From Aquarana catesbeiana (lineage: Eukaryota; Chordata; Amphibia; Anura; Ranidae), in assembly GCF_042186555.1 (NCBI RefSeq), contig NC_133324.1, positions 133,661,577 to 133,725,576 of the forward strand: a stretch of DNA of 64,000 nucleotides, in the 5' to 3' direction. The translations under genes and the position numbers were made by a program. Positions 9,849 through 21,256 of this stretch are shown here, piece by piece. The notes under the pieces are model-generated. The model saw only the letters and a program-made list of their open reading frames with translations, was not told the origin of the DNA and did not search any database. Numbering within the stretch: position 1 is the stretch's first letter; every line of letters begins with the position of its first letter.

Positions 9849-10348
9849 NNNNNNNNNNNNNNNNNNNNNNNNNNNNNNNNNNNNNNNNNNNNNNNNNNNN
9901 NNNNNNNNNNNNNNNNNNNNNNNNNNNNNNNNNNNNNNNNNNNNNNNNNNNNNNNNNNNNNNNNNNNNNNNNNNNNNNNNNNNNNNNNNNNNNNNNNNNN
10001 NNNNNNNNNNNNNNNNNNNNNNNNNNNNNNNNNNNNNNNNNNNNNNNNNNNNNNNNNNNNNNNNNNNNNNNNNNNNNNNNNNNNNNNNNNNNNNNNNNNN
10101 NNNNNNNNNNNNNNNNNNNNNNNNNNNNNNNNNNNNNNNNNNNNNNNNNNNNNNNNNNNNNNNNNNNNNNNNNNNNNNNNNNNNNNNNNNNNNNNNNNNN
10201 NNNNNNNNNNNNNNNNNNNNNNNNNNNNNNNNNNNNNNNNNNNNNNNNNNNNNNNNNNNNNNNNNNNNNNNNNNNNNNNNNNNNNNNNNNNNNNNNNNNN
10301 NNNNNNNNNNNNNNNNNNNNNNNNNNNNNNNNNNNNNNNNNNNNNNNN
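9849..10348. other. assembly gap of 500 N
   Basis: Exactly 500 unknown bases directly after the C-rich tract, so the size is probably nominal. The low-complexity DNA is the likely cause of the break. Confidence 0.98.
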
Positions 10349-11110
10349 AAACCAGCTTTCAGTAGGGTGGTAAAAACACATCTCAATTATGGGGTTTTAC
10401 CACCACCCCCAAACTGCAAATGTAAATTAGCCCTTACTGTTCTGAGCCCCTTATAAGGCTACTTTCACACTGATGAGCTGCGGTTTGCCCACACCGCCGG
10501 TGCAGTGTACCTGAAGCTTTCTTGCAGGTTAGCTGTGCTTTGCCATAGACTTCTATTATATCTTGAGGGTGTGCTGCACTTTCTGAAATCGTACCAAAGC
10601 TCCTGCATTCAGGAGTTTTGGTGCACTTTCAGAAAGTGCACCAAGTCTGCAGGATATAACAGAAGTGAGTTTCCCTGGGCTGAGGGCCACATCAGAGGGC
10701 TTCAAGGGCTACATGTGGACCACATGTTGAGCACCCCTGGAATTGTCCATCATAGTGTTGCCACCTGTATGGATTGACCTGGACAGTTGGGGTTTGGACA
10801 ACCAACCCCCGTCGCTCCTCTCAATGATCTCCCTTGCACTTTGCAGTCATTGCTTGCTAGGACCGCTTGGTGTCATAGCAACCAATGACACGTTAGCCCC
10901 TGTGCACACATGGGAATTTTCCACCCTAGAGCTGCTCCACCCCCTAACTCCAGGTTGCAAGGAATGCATTAAAGGTAAAAAATGTTTAGGTTTTAGAACC
11001 ACCTACTGCCAACATTATCCTTGTTTTGGACCAAAACTGATGCCAAAGCATCAACATGATGGTCTGGGAACTAGCACAAGAAGAGGACAGCTATTCATAT
11101 AGCTCTCCTG
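10349..11110. repeat. repeat pieces after the gap
   Basis: Contains a short inverted pair (GCACTTTCTGAAATCGTACC near 10574 and TGCACTTTCAGAAAGTGCAC near 10620) and fragments of repeats such as GGCTTCAAGGGCTACATGTG. Open frames at 10505-11102 match no protein I know. Confidence 0.45.
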
Positions 11111-11285
11111 ACAGGTTAAATTTGTTTGTTGTTATATCACCTTACGAAAATCAAACTGAACATTGCCAATAACAGAAGCCAGGAAGGCTTCCACTTAGCC
11201 TTGTATAGCCAGAATATCAGCAACCAACTAAAGCAGGCCCAATGGAGAAGGCACGTCCTACTCTCCTGAAAGTGAAAAATACCCA

Positions 11286-11662
11286 AAAACTAAAGCTGTC
11301 CATAAACCAGTAGAATTTCGATGGAACGTTTGCGCAACTTTTTTGCCATCGAGTCAACTAATTTTGTTTGAAAGCCCTTAAAATTCTGCCCTGGTCTGAT
11401 TTTTCGAATGGAGTCCCAGACTTCAACAGCCAGAACAAGCGCATTATAATACGTACAATTTTTCCCTAACAAAAAACACATTAACAGTTAGAATTTATTT
11501 CATTCAAGAGAAATTCAGTCCTGCTTCATAATTGTTCTCATCACTATGGTGGAAAACAATCTTCAATTTGACCCCACTAATATATTAGAAAATCAAACGA
11601 TTTGATCAATAGGAAAAATATCTTAATGGAATTAATTCTACTAGTGTATGGCCAGCTTAGAT
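11286..11662. mobile_element. MITE of the 'GGCCAGCTTA' type
   Basis: Left end AGCTGTCCATAAACCAGTAG and right end CTACTAGTGTATGGCCAGCT are imperfect inverted repeats. The interior is AT-rich and non-coding. It belongs to a loose set of elements with ATGGCCAGCTTTAA-like ends seen many times in the window. Confidence 0.5.
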
Positions 11663-12090
11663 TGTGGACGAAGGGGAGGGTTTGAGTAAAATATACAAAC
11701 ATAATGAGTGATCAGGGTTATCTCACTGGTCCAGACAGGGAATTTACCTGTCTCCAGCTGTGTGTGCCATTTCCTGTCATCTTATCTCTTCCCAAGTGCA
11801 ATTCTCTAATCACACTAAACAAGAGCAAAAGTGGTCAACAAGATAATGGCAGCATCTGATTAAAGGAAAGTATCATCAAGAAGTTTGACATTCTTAAAGT
11901 GACCCTGTCACCACAGGGAGGGTCACTTTCACCAAGCAGGTCATCTATAAAACAGAAGTGTTTACATACTTTCCTTTCCAGAGACACACCTCCGCTCCCC
12001 AGCCGCTGCAAGTATTCAACTGTCGCTGCAAGTATTTAACTGTCGGAGTTGAACACTTGCTTCCTCCGCCAGGCACAATGGTTCCTCTAC

Positions 12091-12447
12091 TAATGCCTAG
12101 TACACAATGAGAAAATTGGACAAAAAAAAAAATACCACTTTTGGGGGGGATCGTACACGTTAGTAGCTTTGAGAGCCGATCACGACAGTTCATGTGAAAA
12201 TATTTGAAGGGACAAGCACGACAAACAGAATTAGTAACTATAATTAGTATGGTATTTGTACAAAAGAAAATCATGTTACCAAGACCACGCATGCTCAAAA
12301 ATGAAATAAATTACAATACAACACATTACATCACTTCTGAAGTTGTTTTCTGTTGTATGAGAATTTTCGTAACCTATAGTTTTTGATATGAGACTAGCAT
12401 GCAAAAAACAAACACAAAACAAAACAAAAAACGGATGATCATATGAG
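12091..12447. mobile_element. MITE with TAATGCC(T/C)AGTACACA end, copy 1
   Basis: Shares order and sequence with 34086-34465: a GTACACA-type start, GACAGTTCATG, a CTCAAAAATG or trinucleotide-rich middle, GTATGAGAATTT, GATATGAGA and TAGCATGCAAAAAACAAA. The right end is decayed compared with the other copy. Confidence 0.7.
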
Positions 12448-12707
12448 GCTTAAAGCTGGGCACAAACTGAGGCCATTGGCTGCAGTGGCTGATCAAGTGA
12501 TGGTTTTCCAGCCGGACCATTCGACTAAAGATGGTCTAGCAGTCGGCTTCTGTTCAACAGAGGGCGCTACACAGTTATAAATGTGTCCGGTAGCTGCTGA
12601 ATCTGCCAAATTTTGATCCATGTGTACTGCTATTAAAGTGTTTGTTAAACCCAAAAAAATAAATATATATATATAAAAATAAAAAAAAAACATAGAAAAC
12701 CTGGTCC
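12448..12707. repeat. frog-type repeat piece
   Basis: Blocks such as AAAGCTGGGCACAAACTGAG, CGGCTTCTGTTCAACAGAGG and a TA/A-rich tail up to the TTAA of the next MITE. Similar blocks recur near 18541-18725. Confidence 0.5.
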
Positions 12708-13471
12708 TTAACCTCCCTGGCGGTATGATTCTTTCGGATTTTAGGTGCTGAAAGCGGTACAATTATTTTCCATGGAAATTTGGCGTTTTATATTGTAGGT
12801 CTGTAAATCTTAACAATAACACACTTAAATCTGTCCAAACCAGAGTCTAGTAGATATCCCGGGTATGATAAAGTTTGAAACACAAAAACATAAATTATAA
12901 TATAATAAATAAATAATTAAAAAAAAAAAATTAGTAATAAAATAAATTTCCCCACAATTCACTATCGCTCAATTCTGCAAGTGTTCTAATTTACTATTGC
13001 TGTTTTCTAGCTGGTCTAAAGCCACTTTTGACGTAAAGGGACACTTTTTGGTTGCTATGGACAATCTCCAGTTTCCAGGCAGAAAGAACAGTGTATATCA
13101 TGTAAAACTGCATGCAGGGCATAGGACAAAGCACTGGGGACAAAAGGGATGTGAAATCATTTCATACAGTACTGTAATCTGTAAGATTACAGTACTGTAT
13201 GTGTTATGATTTTTACTTTTTTTTTAATTTGCCGCCAGGCTCCGCCCCCGTGCGTCGCGCCGCTCGCAGGGAACGGAGCCTGGCACGGAGAGGCTTCGGA
13301 GGAGGACGGAGCCCTCGGACACTGCGGGTGACATCGCAGGATCCCGGGGACAAGGTAAGTAAGGAGGCACCAGGATCCTGCGATGTAATCCCGAGTGTGG
13401 CTCGGGGTTACCGCTAATGGGACTGAATTTTAACCCCGAGCCACACTCGGGAAAACCTCCAGGGAGGTTAA
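12708..13471 (+). mobile_element. piggyBac-like MITE, copy C (most complete)
   Basis: TTAA at 12708-12711 and 13468-13471, ends CCTCCCTGGCGGT and CCTCCAGGGAGG. About 764 bp, uninterrupted, so it serves as the reference for copies A and B. A perfect 19-bp palindrome-like block around CAGTACTGTAATCTG and a CCCGAGTGTGGCTCGGGGTT inverted pair near the right end are visible. GC-rich right third. No coding capacity. Confidence 0.92.
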
Positions 13472-13761
13472 AGCAGATTAAAAACAGCACAGTGCTTGTG
13501 CTGTGTAATCTGCCTCCCTCTAAACTGTAAAAAATAAAAAAAATAAAAAACCTGCTAAACATGCCACTTCCTGTATCCCCCTCTTTGCACTGACCACAAA
13601 AATCAGGGATGCTGAGCCCTGACCATCATAGTCAGTCAATGTACATCCCGCCGTAATCCGCAGCCCTGCTCTCCTCTCTCTCCCCCTCACCCCTTCCTCC
13701 CTGCCTGTCAGGTCTGTGTCTTCGCCCCCTCCCCCTCCAAAATCCCCGCCGCTATTTGCAC

Positions 13762-13792
<31 letters not shown>

Positions 13793-14175
13793 GTATATAT
13801 GTTCACGGCCAGCCCCTCTACTATAGTTAAGCATAGCACACTGTATAAATCTTTTATAAAAAGGAGGCTTGTAATTACCGATTTAGCAAGATCTTCAGGT
13901 TACGTGACTCTCGGCCGATTTCCAGGGCTACTGCAGGAGGGACTGGAGCGGCCATGTGATCTCCCCAGCTGACGTCAGAGGGAGATCTTAGCCTCTCCTG
14001 CAGAAGCCATCCATCGGAGCTGTACAGCGGGCACGAGTCACATGACTGGCCTGAAGATCATTCTAAATCGGCATTTACAAGCCTCGTTTTTATAAAAAGA
14101 CATGTACAGTGTGCTATGTCTGCCTATAATAGAGGGGCTGGCACAGCTTTCTACTTTTGGGTTAACAAACACTTT
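13472..14175. mobile_element. nested palindromic MITE(s)
   Basis: An inner palindrome has arms at about 13835-13895 and 14060-14120 (TTATAAAAAGGAGGCTTGTA versus TACAAGCCTCGTTTTTATAA). An outer pair lies at about 13800-13830 and 14120-14160 (CAGCCCCTCTACTATAGTTA versus TATAATAGAGGGGCTGGCAC). Includes an A run at 13767-13790. No gene; open frames at 13224-13834 are antisense by-products. Confidence 0.65.
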
Positions 14176-14180
14176 AAAGC

Positions 14181-14218
<38 letters not shown>

Positions 14219-14712
14219 AAAAGTCAGCAGCTGCAAATACTGTAGCTCCTGACTTAATATAGGGACAATTACCTGACCTGGAAGCCCGTGATGTCGGCAC
14301 CCGAAGCCGACTGGTCCACCTGCTCTGGGTGCCGGCATCCTTACTAAGGGAAACAGGAAGTGAAGCCTTGCGGCTTCACATCCTGTTTCCTACTGTGCAT
14401 GCACGAGTCACGCTGCGCTTTCTGAATGGTCCTGCTGTCTTCTGGGACACACACACACACACACACACAGGTCCCAGAAGGCAATGGTGTGGTGGTGGGG
14501 GTAGGGGAGGAGGAAGGCACGAAAAAAAAAAAAAAAAAAAATGCAGAAGTGACGTACCTCGCCATGGCGACATGTGATGGAAGCCTTGAAGAAAAAAAAC
14601 AAAAAAAAACAACCACCATACCAAAAAGGTACAAGAAAAGGAAAAAAAAAAATATATGTTCTTTTGTTTAAACCCGAGTTCTACATTTGCCTGGAACTCC
14701 GCTTTGGAGGCA
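14176..14712. mobile_element. MITE ending GGAACTCCGCTTT, copy 1
   Basis: Shares features with 33137-33595 in the other orientation: TGTAGCTCCTGACTT, a TTCTGGGACACA(CA)n block, GAGTCACGC and an end GGAACTCCGCTTT. Contains an (AC)n run (14448-14469) and A runs (14188-14213, 14521-14540). Lysine- and threonine-rich frames here come from these runs. Confidence 0.6.
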
Positions 14713-14815
14713 AAGGGTTCTCCAAATGGCGTAGGAATTGGAAGCCAAACGGCAATCTCACATGCATACTCACAAAGCTTGACCGATGTAACAATTCAAA
14801 AAAAGCTTTTCCTTA

Positions 14816-15236
14816 AACTTCAGCTTTAATGTGGTTGGAAAAGCTAAAGGTTTTTGACCTTCATGCAGCTCCCCCCTTTAGGCTCCCTAATACTTACCCA
14901 AGCCAGATCTTGCAATGTGCACGAGACCCGAGGCTCTCCCTAGTGATTGGCTGAGATGCAGCAGCGGGAGCCAATGAGGCGGGAGCGAGGCTCAGCCGTC
15001 TTATGGACACATGGAAAGCTGGCTTGGAAGTGAGCACACAAGAGTGTCCCCACAGCAAGCGGCTTGCTATGGGGGCACTCGGCAAGGGGGAGGGGCCCAC
15101 AGCGCTGGCAGGGGACCCAACAAGAAGAGAATCTGGGCTGCTCTGTGTAAATTCACTGCACAGATCAGATAAGTATGAAAATGTTTTTTTTTTTGTTTTT
15201 TTAATAAAAATGTTTCCTTTACAATCACTTTACGTG
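14816..15236 (+). mobile_element. palindromic MITE (CCATTGGCTCC family), copy 1
   Basis: Non-coding element of the same family as 25096-25430, 31796-32095 and the host of the L1 at 51660-58705. Shared blocks are CAAGCGGCTTGCTATGGGGG, GGGGACCCAACAAGAAGAG, CACTGCACAGA and a T-rich stretch before CAATCACTTTA. Open frames across it are shadows. Confidence 0.7.
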
Positions 15237-15289
15237 CTGCATAAGTTGTCAGTGCTATATAAAAAAGCATGTAATAAGTTGCAGCAGGG

Positions 15290-15800
15290 TTTAGAAGTCA
15301 AGCTTCACGGTGTTTACACATCCTGATTCTTTCTCAATTGTGCATTATTGTAGAAATCCCAAAGCACAGAATGACAGGGAGGAACCTTGACACAGTGATC
15401 TGAATACAATAAAAACTGCAGAGAAAAAAGGCATTAGGGGCAATGCATGCAGAGTATGAGCAGCTGTCATTTCAAGTCCTTGTTACTAGTAAATCATTAC
15501 CAAGGTTCAGAGGACTTGTGCAGATAACCAATGTACTCAGCCAAGGATTGTAAAGGCCATGGAAAAAAAAAAAAAAAAAAAAAAAAATCATTTCATGATG
15601 CATTTCATTTGAACAGTGATGCATTTAAAAGTTCACTATATAGCCGATTACCAACTACATTTAGCCTGCAGAAAAGTGTGATGCGTGGTAACACGATTAT
15701 TGTGACGTCAGTCCGAGCTTCCACAAATATGTCATTCTCACCAATACCTCTTCCAGGCTGAATTAAAAACTCAAATTGCTGCATCTGACCCCTTCAAGGG
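15290..15800. other. low-repeat island, candidate conserved non-coding element
   Basis: No repeat ends recognised apart from an A run (15560-15587). Contains GAGCAGCTGTCATTTCAAGT near 15459 (an E-box next to a TGTCA core), TTGACACAGTGATCTG and TGACGTCAG near 15701 (a CRE-like octamer). Conservation untested. Confidence 0.28.
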
Positions 15801-16988
15801 ATTAATACCCAAGGCCTCTTTCACAAGATGTCCAATGATAGTCATGTACATTGCAATATTATCTATTGACATCACCTACATTATACAAGGTCACAGTTCT
15901 GGTACAACTGTTTTATTGAAAACCCAAACATGAACACATTTAAAAGCACGTGAGTGCACATGAACACATGGCACTTCCCAATGCTCTGCTCTGGCAGTGG
16001 TCTGCCCCTCGCCATCATCACGTCCAATGCATGGCTATTGACCCTGCATGAGTCTTGATGACGCCAGGACCTTAGAACGCCGGAGCTTGGAGGAGAAGGT
16101 GCTGCGGGGATAAGTCTAGCAGAGAGGAGGTTCAGGTAAGTACATCTACTTTTACATGCTCCCTAGACATAACAAGCAGATAATCCTTGCAATGCCAGTA
16201 CAGCCCCCACTGCAAGGAAGAATTTTCAAGTGTAGTGGAGTTTCAGCTTTAGAAAGGAAAGGTATGGCCAAAGCTTTTTTGGCCACACTTCTCCTTTAGA
16301 GTAGAGGAGTGCAGTTCGTTCTGCTACCTGTGACACATTTTAAGCCAACAGTGGGCTAAAGACCGCTGTCGGCTGACATCAATCAGTCGAACCAGGCTCT
16401 GGCTCCTGACTTCTGACTTTAATGTCAGGATTCACCCAGATGCCTGACTGGCAGCTGGTTCAGGCTCTTAGCAAGCCACTGGAGACTAAGCAAGCCTCTC
16501 CCGCCCCCTCCACAGCCCAGCGCTACAGTGAGCGCTGGAGGGGCAAGGCAAAGAGCCGGTGACTGACAGTCACCACTCTCTGCTCAGAGCTGAGGGGAGA
16601 ATGGAGCGATCAGCAGTATTTGATTGCATATCAGATCGATGTGCATTTACCTAGGCAAGTATAATTTTTTTTTTTTTTTTAAACCTCGTACTTCTCTGCA
16701 CTGTAAATTTTTTGCGCAGCTGTTCATTTTCAACAGAACATCAACAGCCCTGCGTTACAGTACATAGTAATACATGGCATACAACAGTTTGTTGCAAAAA
16801 TGTTGCATGTCTAATATTCAGTCTGTTGTGGTACACTGACAACCTTACAGGTTTAGTTGTTAGAACTTTTGACTTGCAGCACTAGTAATCTTAAGCTGAC
16901 CAAACATGATTCAGTTCTTTTTTTTATCCAGCGGGCCCAACGGAAAAAAAAATAATAAATAAATACAATCCTCCCTGCTATGGTACTA
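15800..16988. repeat. mixed repeat pieces
   Basis: Includes GCAGGTAAGTACA-type blocks near 16130, a GTGGAGTTTCAGCTTTAG end near 16238 and T/A runs (16667-16681, 16913-16965). From about 16884 it forms the left part of a repeat that resumes at 18541 beyond the Tc1 element. No gene seen. Confidence 0.45.
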
Positions 16989-18538
16989 CAGTGGGGATGG
17001 AAAGTATTCAGACCCCCTTAAATTTTTCACTCTGTTATATTGACAGAAAAACACAGAACTGTTGACATTTTTGAAGATTTATTAAAAAAGAAAAACTGAA
17101 ATATCACATGGTCCTAAGTATTCAGACCCTTTGCTCAGTATTTAGTAGAAGCACCCTTTTGATCTAATACAGCCATGAGTCTTTTTGGGAAAGATTCAAC
17201 AAGTTTTTCACACCTGGATTTGGGGATCCTCTGCCATTCCTCCTTTCAGATCCTCTCCAGTTCTGTCAGGTTGGATGGTAAATGTTGGTGGACAGCCATT
17301 TTTAGGTCTCACCAGAGACCAATTGGGTTTAAGTCAGGGCTCTGGCTGGGCCATTCAAGAACAGTCACGGAGTTGTTGTGAAGCCACTCCTTCGTTATTT
17401 TAGCTGTGTGCTTAGGGTCATTGTCTTGTTGGAAGGTAAACCTTCCGCCCAGTCTGAGGTCCTGAGCACTCTGAGAAGGTTTTCGTCCAGGATATCCCTG
17501 TACTTGGCCGCATTCATCTTTCCCTCAATTGCAATCTGTCGTCCTGTCCCTGCGGCTGAAAAACACCCCCACAGCATGATGCTGCCACCACCATGCTTCA
17601 CTGTTGGGACTGTATTGGACAGGTGATGAGCAGTGCCTGGTTTTCTCCACACAAACCGCTTAGAATTAAGGCCAAACATTTCTATCTTGGTCTTATCAGA
17701 CCAGAGAATCTTATTTCTCACCATCTTGGAGTCCTTCAGGTGTTTTTTAGCAAACTCCATGCGGGCTTTCATGTGTCTTGCACTGAGGAGAGACTTCCAT
17801 CGGGCCACTCTGCCATAAAGCCCCGACTTGTGGAGGGCTGCAGTGATGGTTGACTTTCTACAACTTTCTCCCATCTCCCGACTGCATCTCTGGAGCTCAG
17901 CCACAGTGATCTTTGGATTCTTCTTTACCTCTCTCACCAAGGCTCTTCTCCCCCGATAGCTCAGTTTGGCCGGACGGCCAGCTCTAGGAAAGGTTCTGGT
18001 CGTCCCAAACGTCTTTCATTTAAGGATTATGGAGGCCACTGTGCTCTTAAGTGCATCAGAAATTTTTTTGTAACCTTGGCCAGATCTGTGCCTTGCCACA
18101 ATTCTGTCTCTGAGCTCTTCAGGCAGTTCCTTTGACCTCATGATTCTCATTTGCTCCGACATGCACTGTGAGCTGTAAGGTCTTATATAGACAGGTGTGT
18201 GGCTTTCCTAATCAAATCCAATCAGTATAATCAAACACAGCTGGACTCAAATGAAGGTGTAGAACCATCTCAAGGATGATCAGAAGAAATGGACAGCACC
18301 TGAGTTAAATATATGAGTGTCACAGCAAAGGGTCTGAATACTTAGGACCATGTGATATTTCAGTTTTTCTTTTTTTAATAAATCTGCAAAAATATCAAAA
18401 ATTCAGTGTTTTTCTGTCAATATGGGGTGCGGTGTGTACATTAATGAGGAAAAAAATGAACTTAAATGATTTTAGCAAATGTCTGCAATATAACAGAGTG
18501 AAAAATTTAAGGGGTCTGAATACTTTCCGTCACCACTG
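16989..18538 (-). mobile_element. Tc1/mariner element, second lineage, near full length
   Basis: Ends CAGTGGGGATGGAAAGTATT and AATACTTTCCGTCACCACTG, with TA on each side (16987-16988 and 18539-18540). The inner inverted blocks around ATATCACATGGTCCTAAGTA occur near 17100 and 18340. The left terminal repeat lacks roughly 100 bp present on the right side (18430-18500). It inserted into a repeat whose halves lie on either side. It carries a dead transposase. Confidence 0.93.
17147..18162 (-). pseudogene. Tc1-type DDE transposase pseudogene (minus strand)
   Basis: Start ATG at 18162-18160 (MSEQMRIMRSKELPEEL). The N-terminal helix-turn-helix region is readable to an in-frame TGA where a tryptophan codon is expected near 18020. 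The main open part (17940 down to about 17400) covers the second helix-turn-helix and the first catalytic D (WSDKTKIEMFG). A frame change near 17440-17460 precedes the second catalytic D (QQDNDPKH). The third acidic residue is lost: where family members read PIEHLW, this copy reads PIGLW through a small deletion near 17310. With stop, frameshift and a missing catalytic glutamate, it is inactive. It is clearly a different Tc1 lineage from the one at 768-3021. Confidence 0.92.
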
Positions 18539-18540
18539 TA

Positions 18541-18788
18541 TACTCTGACTGCAGAGAGACTCCCCGCTGTCAGAAAACGCAGATCAGTGCTGGAGCCACT
18601 CATCGAACAGAATTCATTTGGTAGATCGTCTTCTGTTCAACTGCAGTGGCCATACATGGATTGAAATTTGGTTGGCCCCTGCTAAACCAGATGAATTGAT
18701 GAATTTTGATCCATCTATTGCCACCTCTAGTTCGAATGCCAAACAAGACTCTACATGCATGGAGAATGCATATTCTTCCTGTGCATGT
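18541..18788. repeat. right part of the repeat split by the Tc1 element
   Basis: GAGAGACTCCCCGCTGTCAG, TTCTGTTCAACTGCAGTGGC and CCATACATGGATTGAAATTT blocks resemble other 'ATGGCC...' repeats of the window. Ends at a G run. Confidence 0.5.
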
Positions 18789-19000
18789 GGGGGGGGGGGG
18801 GGGGGGGGGGGTTTACCTCCGGGCAGTCCAGTTTCCTCTCACAATCCAAAGACATGCTGATAGCTTAATTGGCTCCAGTGTGCATTCATGGGAGATAGGA
18901 ACCTTAGATTGTAAGCTCCTTGAGGGCAGGGATGGAGGTGAATGTACTGTATAGCACATGATGTGCTGTGTAAATTATCAGTGCTATATAAATAGCAGAG
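18789..19000 (+). repeat. SINE fragment (V-domain type)
   Basis: After a G24 run comes TCCAGTTTCCTCTCACAATC and CCAAAGACATGCTGATAG, the conserved central block of V-SINE type elements, then TTAGATTGTAAGCTCCTTGA and a TGCTATATAAAT tail. The tRNA-like head is not preserved. Confidence 0.65.
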
Positions 19001-19224
19001 ATAATAACATGGGTGTGTATATAAAATCTGAGAAGTCATTGAAATGCAGCTCTTAACAGATAAATACACAAAGGATCCACTTTAGAGCCCTTTCACATGG
19101 ACTTTCCAATTGGGTTTCCCTGTTAGTTTTTCAAGTGTACCTGATCACAAGTTCCAGGCAGCTGTATTGGCAGGCTGATGTAAATGGACGTGTGTGCGCG
19201 TTTACACCTACCTACCTCTGAGTC

Positions 19225-19258
19225 CACCCAGGTCTTGAGGGGAAAAAAAAAAAAAATT

Positions 19259-19289
<31 letters not shown>

Positions 19290-19330
19290 TTATTATTAAG
19301 AATAATAAAAAAAAAAAAAAAGAAGGGGGA
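19225..19330. repeat. A, TA and T simple-sequence cluster
   Basis: A14, (TA)n and T11 runs followed by another A-rich run, partly self-complementary. Confidence 0.9.
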
Positions 19331-19569
19331 AAGGGAAGGACTGCAACCTTTCCTATTTTTCCAGACCTAGATTGGTGGTAACCTGATGTAAATAGACACA
19401 ATGATCAGTTTATATCTGGCCACCCACAGAGCTATCACAGGTCCGCCAATGAACAGGCACAGATGTATAAATAAATAAAAAATGACACCCATTCCAGTTT
19501 GGGGGCCAACTCAATGGGGAATCTGTTTATGGATCCCCTGCTGAACCGAGCAAAGGGGCTCTATTTGAA

Positions 19570-19850
19570 AGAGCCCTAAAGATACACACATTACAAATGT
19601 ATAAATGTACTCGATTTAAACAAAAACGTGCAGACATGCGAGGATACAAAAGATTGAAATATTCATGATATATGGATAATTTCATATTAAACAGTGATTG
19701 GTTAAGTTGCAAAATGTTATTAGATCTACTCCAAGAAGGTTCTAAAGCCAGCCATAACAAGCATTTTATTATATTTGTAAGACTAGTAGTGCAAACATTC
19801 ATGACTACATCATGTAAAAGATCTCTTTCCAAACATAACCAGCACTAGGC
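19570..19850. other. low-repeat AT-rich island, candidate conserved non-coding element
   Basis: Contains TTGAAATATTCATGATATAT near 19655 (an octamer-like ATTCAT core), GTGATTGGTTAAG near 19696 (an inverted CCAAT core) and TCATGACTACATCATG near 19798. No repeat ends seen. Conservation untested. Confidence 0.28.
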
Positions 19851-20059
19851 TATCTCAGGCCAAAATCCAACCAGTCAACTGACTCTTTCCCTAAAAAGGC
19901 TTGGCAAGAGTTGCCTGCAAAGGTCAGATAACGCCTACAGACATAGGATCGTTCCCTGATCTGATCGTAAATGGCCTGCTGATAGACTGCATTAACTTTG
20001 AAAAATTATAGTTGTAACACCATTTGCACACAAACTTTGTTTTACAAAAAAAAGCCCTT

Positions 20060-20345
20060 GTTCACAATGCCATGGCCCAGTTACATGACTTTGAATCCGA
20101 CATCCCTGCACGACTTCATCGCGGCTTGAATACAACTTCTTTATGAGAAGTCAATGCAAGACATGTTCAAGTCACATCAAAAATAGTGCAGGTACCTTTT
20201 TCTAAGTAAGAGCAACTTGAGTCCCACCGATTAGAAAGGTTCCGTTGCCGTTAATAGGGTGCGACTTGTAATGTTATTATGAACTTTCAAGTTGCATGAC
20301 AAGTCCCGGCAACGTAAACCGGGGCCAATACATGCCAAAAAGGAT
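20060..20345. repeat. frog-type interspersed repeat
   Basis: Internal inverted blocks (for example AACTTGAGTC near 20215 and GACTTGTAATG near 20265) with no coding content. Family not named. Confidence 0.4.
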
Positions 20346-20637
20346 TCCCGAAGCACTATGTGTTAGCTAAAAAGAGAGGCCACAGGAACATGTTGATGGC
20401 TTTTCAGCTCCATTTGTGTGAATACATCCTCCAGCAAACTGTCTGATATAGGATTAATCAATGTTGTAACGACTCAAGGTTTGTAAACAAAGGGGTTTCT
20501 TTCAGAAGTTTATACCTAAAGATACAATGCTAAACATGAAAAGCAGACCAGCGTTCCACCTGCAGCTTTATAAGAGACCACAAAATATTTCTATCCAATA
20601 TTTCATATTTACTTGACAAAAATATTATATTATATTT

Positions 20638-21256
20638 TAGGGCTGTTACTGATTAAAATTTTCATGTTCAATTAATCGATTTTTTTTTAATCAATTAAAT
20701 CGACCAATTTCGATTATAAACGCACATACAGATCCAACTACTTTTAGCTGACGTCATGCATAGCTCCTCCCCCGTACGCGTTACGTTCAATCAGAACTTC
20801 CTTAAAACTTCCTCAGCAGGGCGGGGCTACGGCGTCACCCTACAGTCTATTTAAATAGCACCGTTGTGCATCAAGGGGGACTGATGGAGAGCCAGAGATA
20901 TCCATCACCTGCTGAGACAGCAAAGTGTCAGTTCTTTGGAAAAAAAAAAGTGCCCTCATCATAAATGTCTCTTGATTGCTGGATAACCAATCAATGTCAG
21001 TTCATCATCAAACTGACTTACAGCCAGGAAAGCCCTCAGATATGTTAATTTTCATAGCCAAGTCCAGGATTTACATAGATGTTTGTTTATCTGAATACTT
21101 TGACCAGTGAGATCAATCAAATCGTTAGGATCTGTCTCCCTCAATTTATGATTTCACAGACATCGACCTCACCGGATCTCCGACAGAACTCCCTGAAGCC
21201 GGTGGAGAGGTGTGTGCCGATCAAAAGAATTTTCGATTAATCGAGGAATTAATCAG
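20638..21256. mobile_element. hAT-like element, non-autonomous, degraded right end
   Basis: Starts TAGGGCTGTTACTGATTAAA. The right part ends TTTCGATTAATCGAGGAATT then ATCAGG, complementary to the left GATTAAAA/AATTAATCGA region. The interior holds a GC-richer stretch with TGACGTCATGC near 20750 and a TATTTAAATAG box near 20851. I see no transposase frame. Confidence 0.55.

Noticed and set aside
9497..10456. 319-codon frame on the plus strand
   Set aside because: Most of it is translation across the N gap, flanked by C-run repeat.
13224..13562. Minus-strand 112-codon frame
   Set aside because: Lies across the GC-rich end of a piggyBac-like MITE; a similar translation at 7156-7437 comes from the copy of the same MITE.
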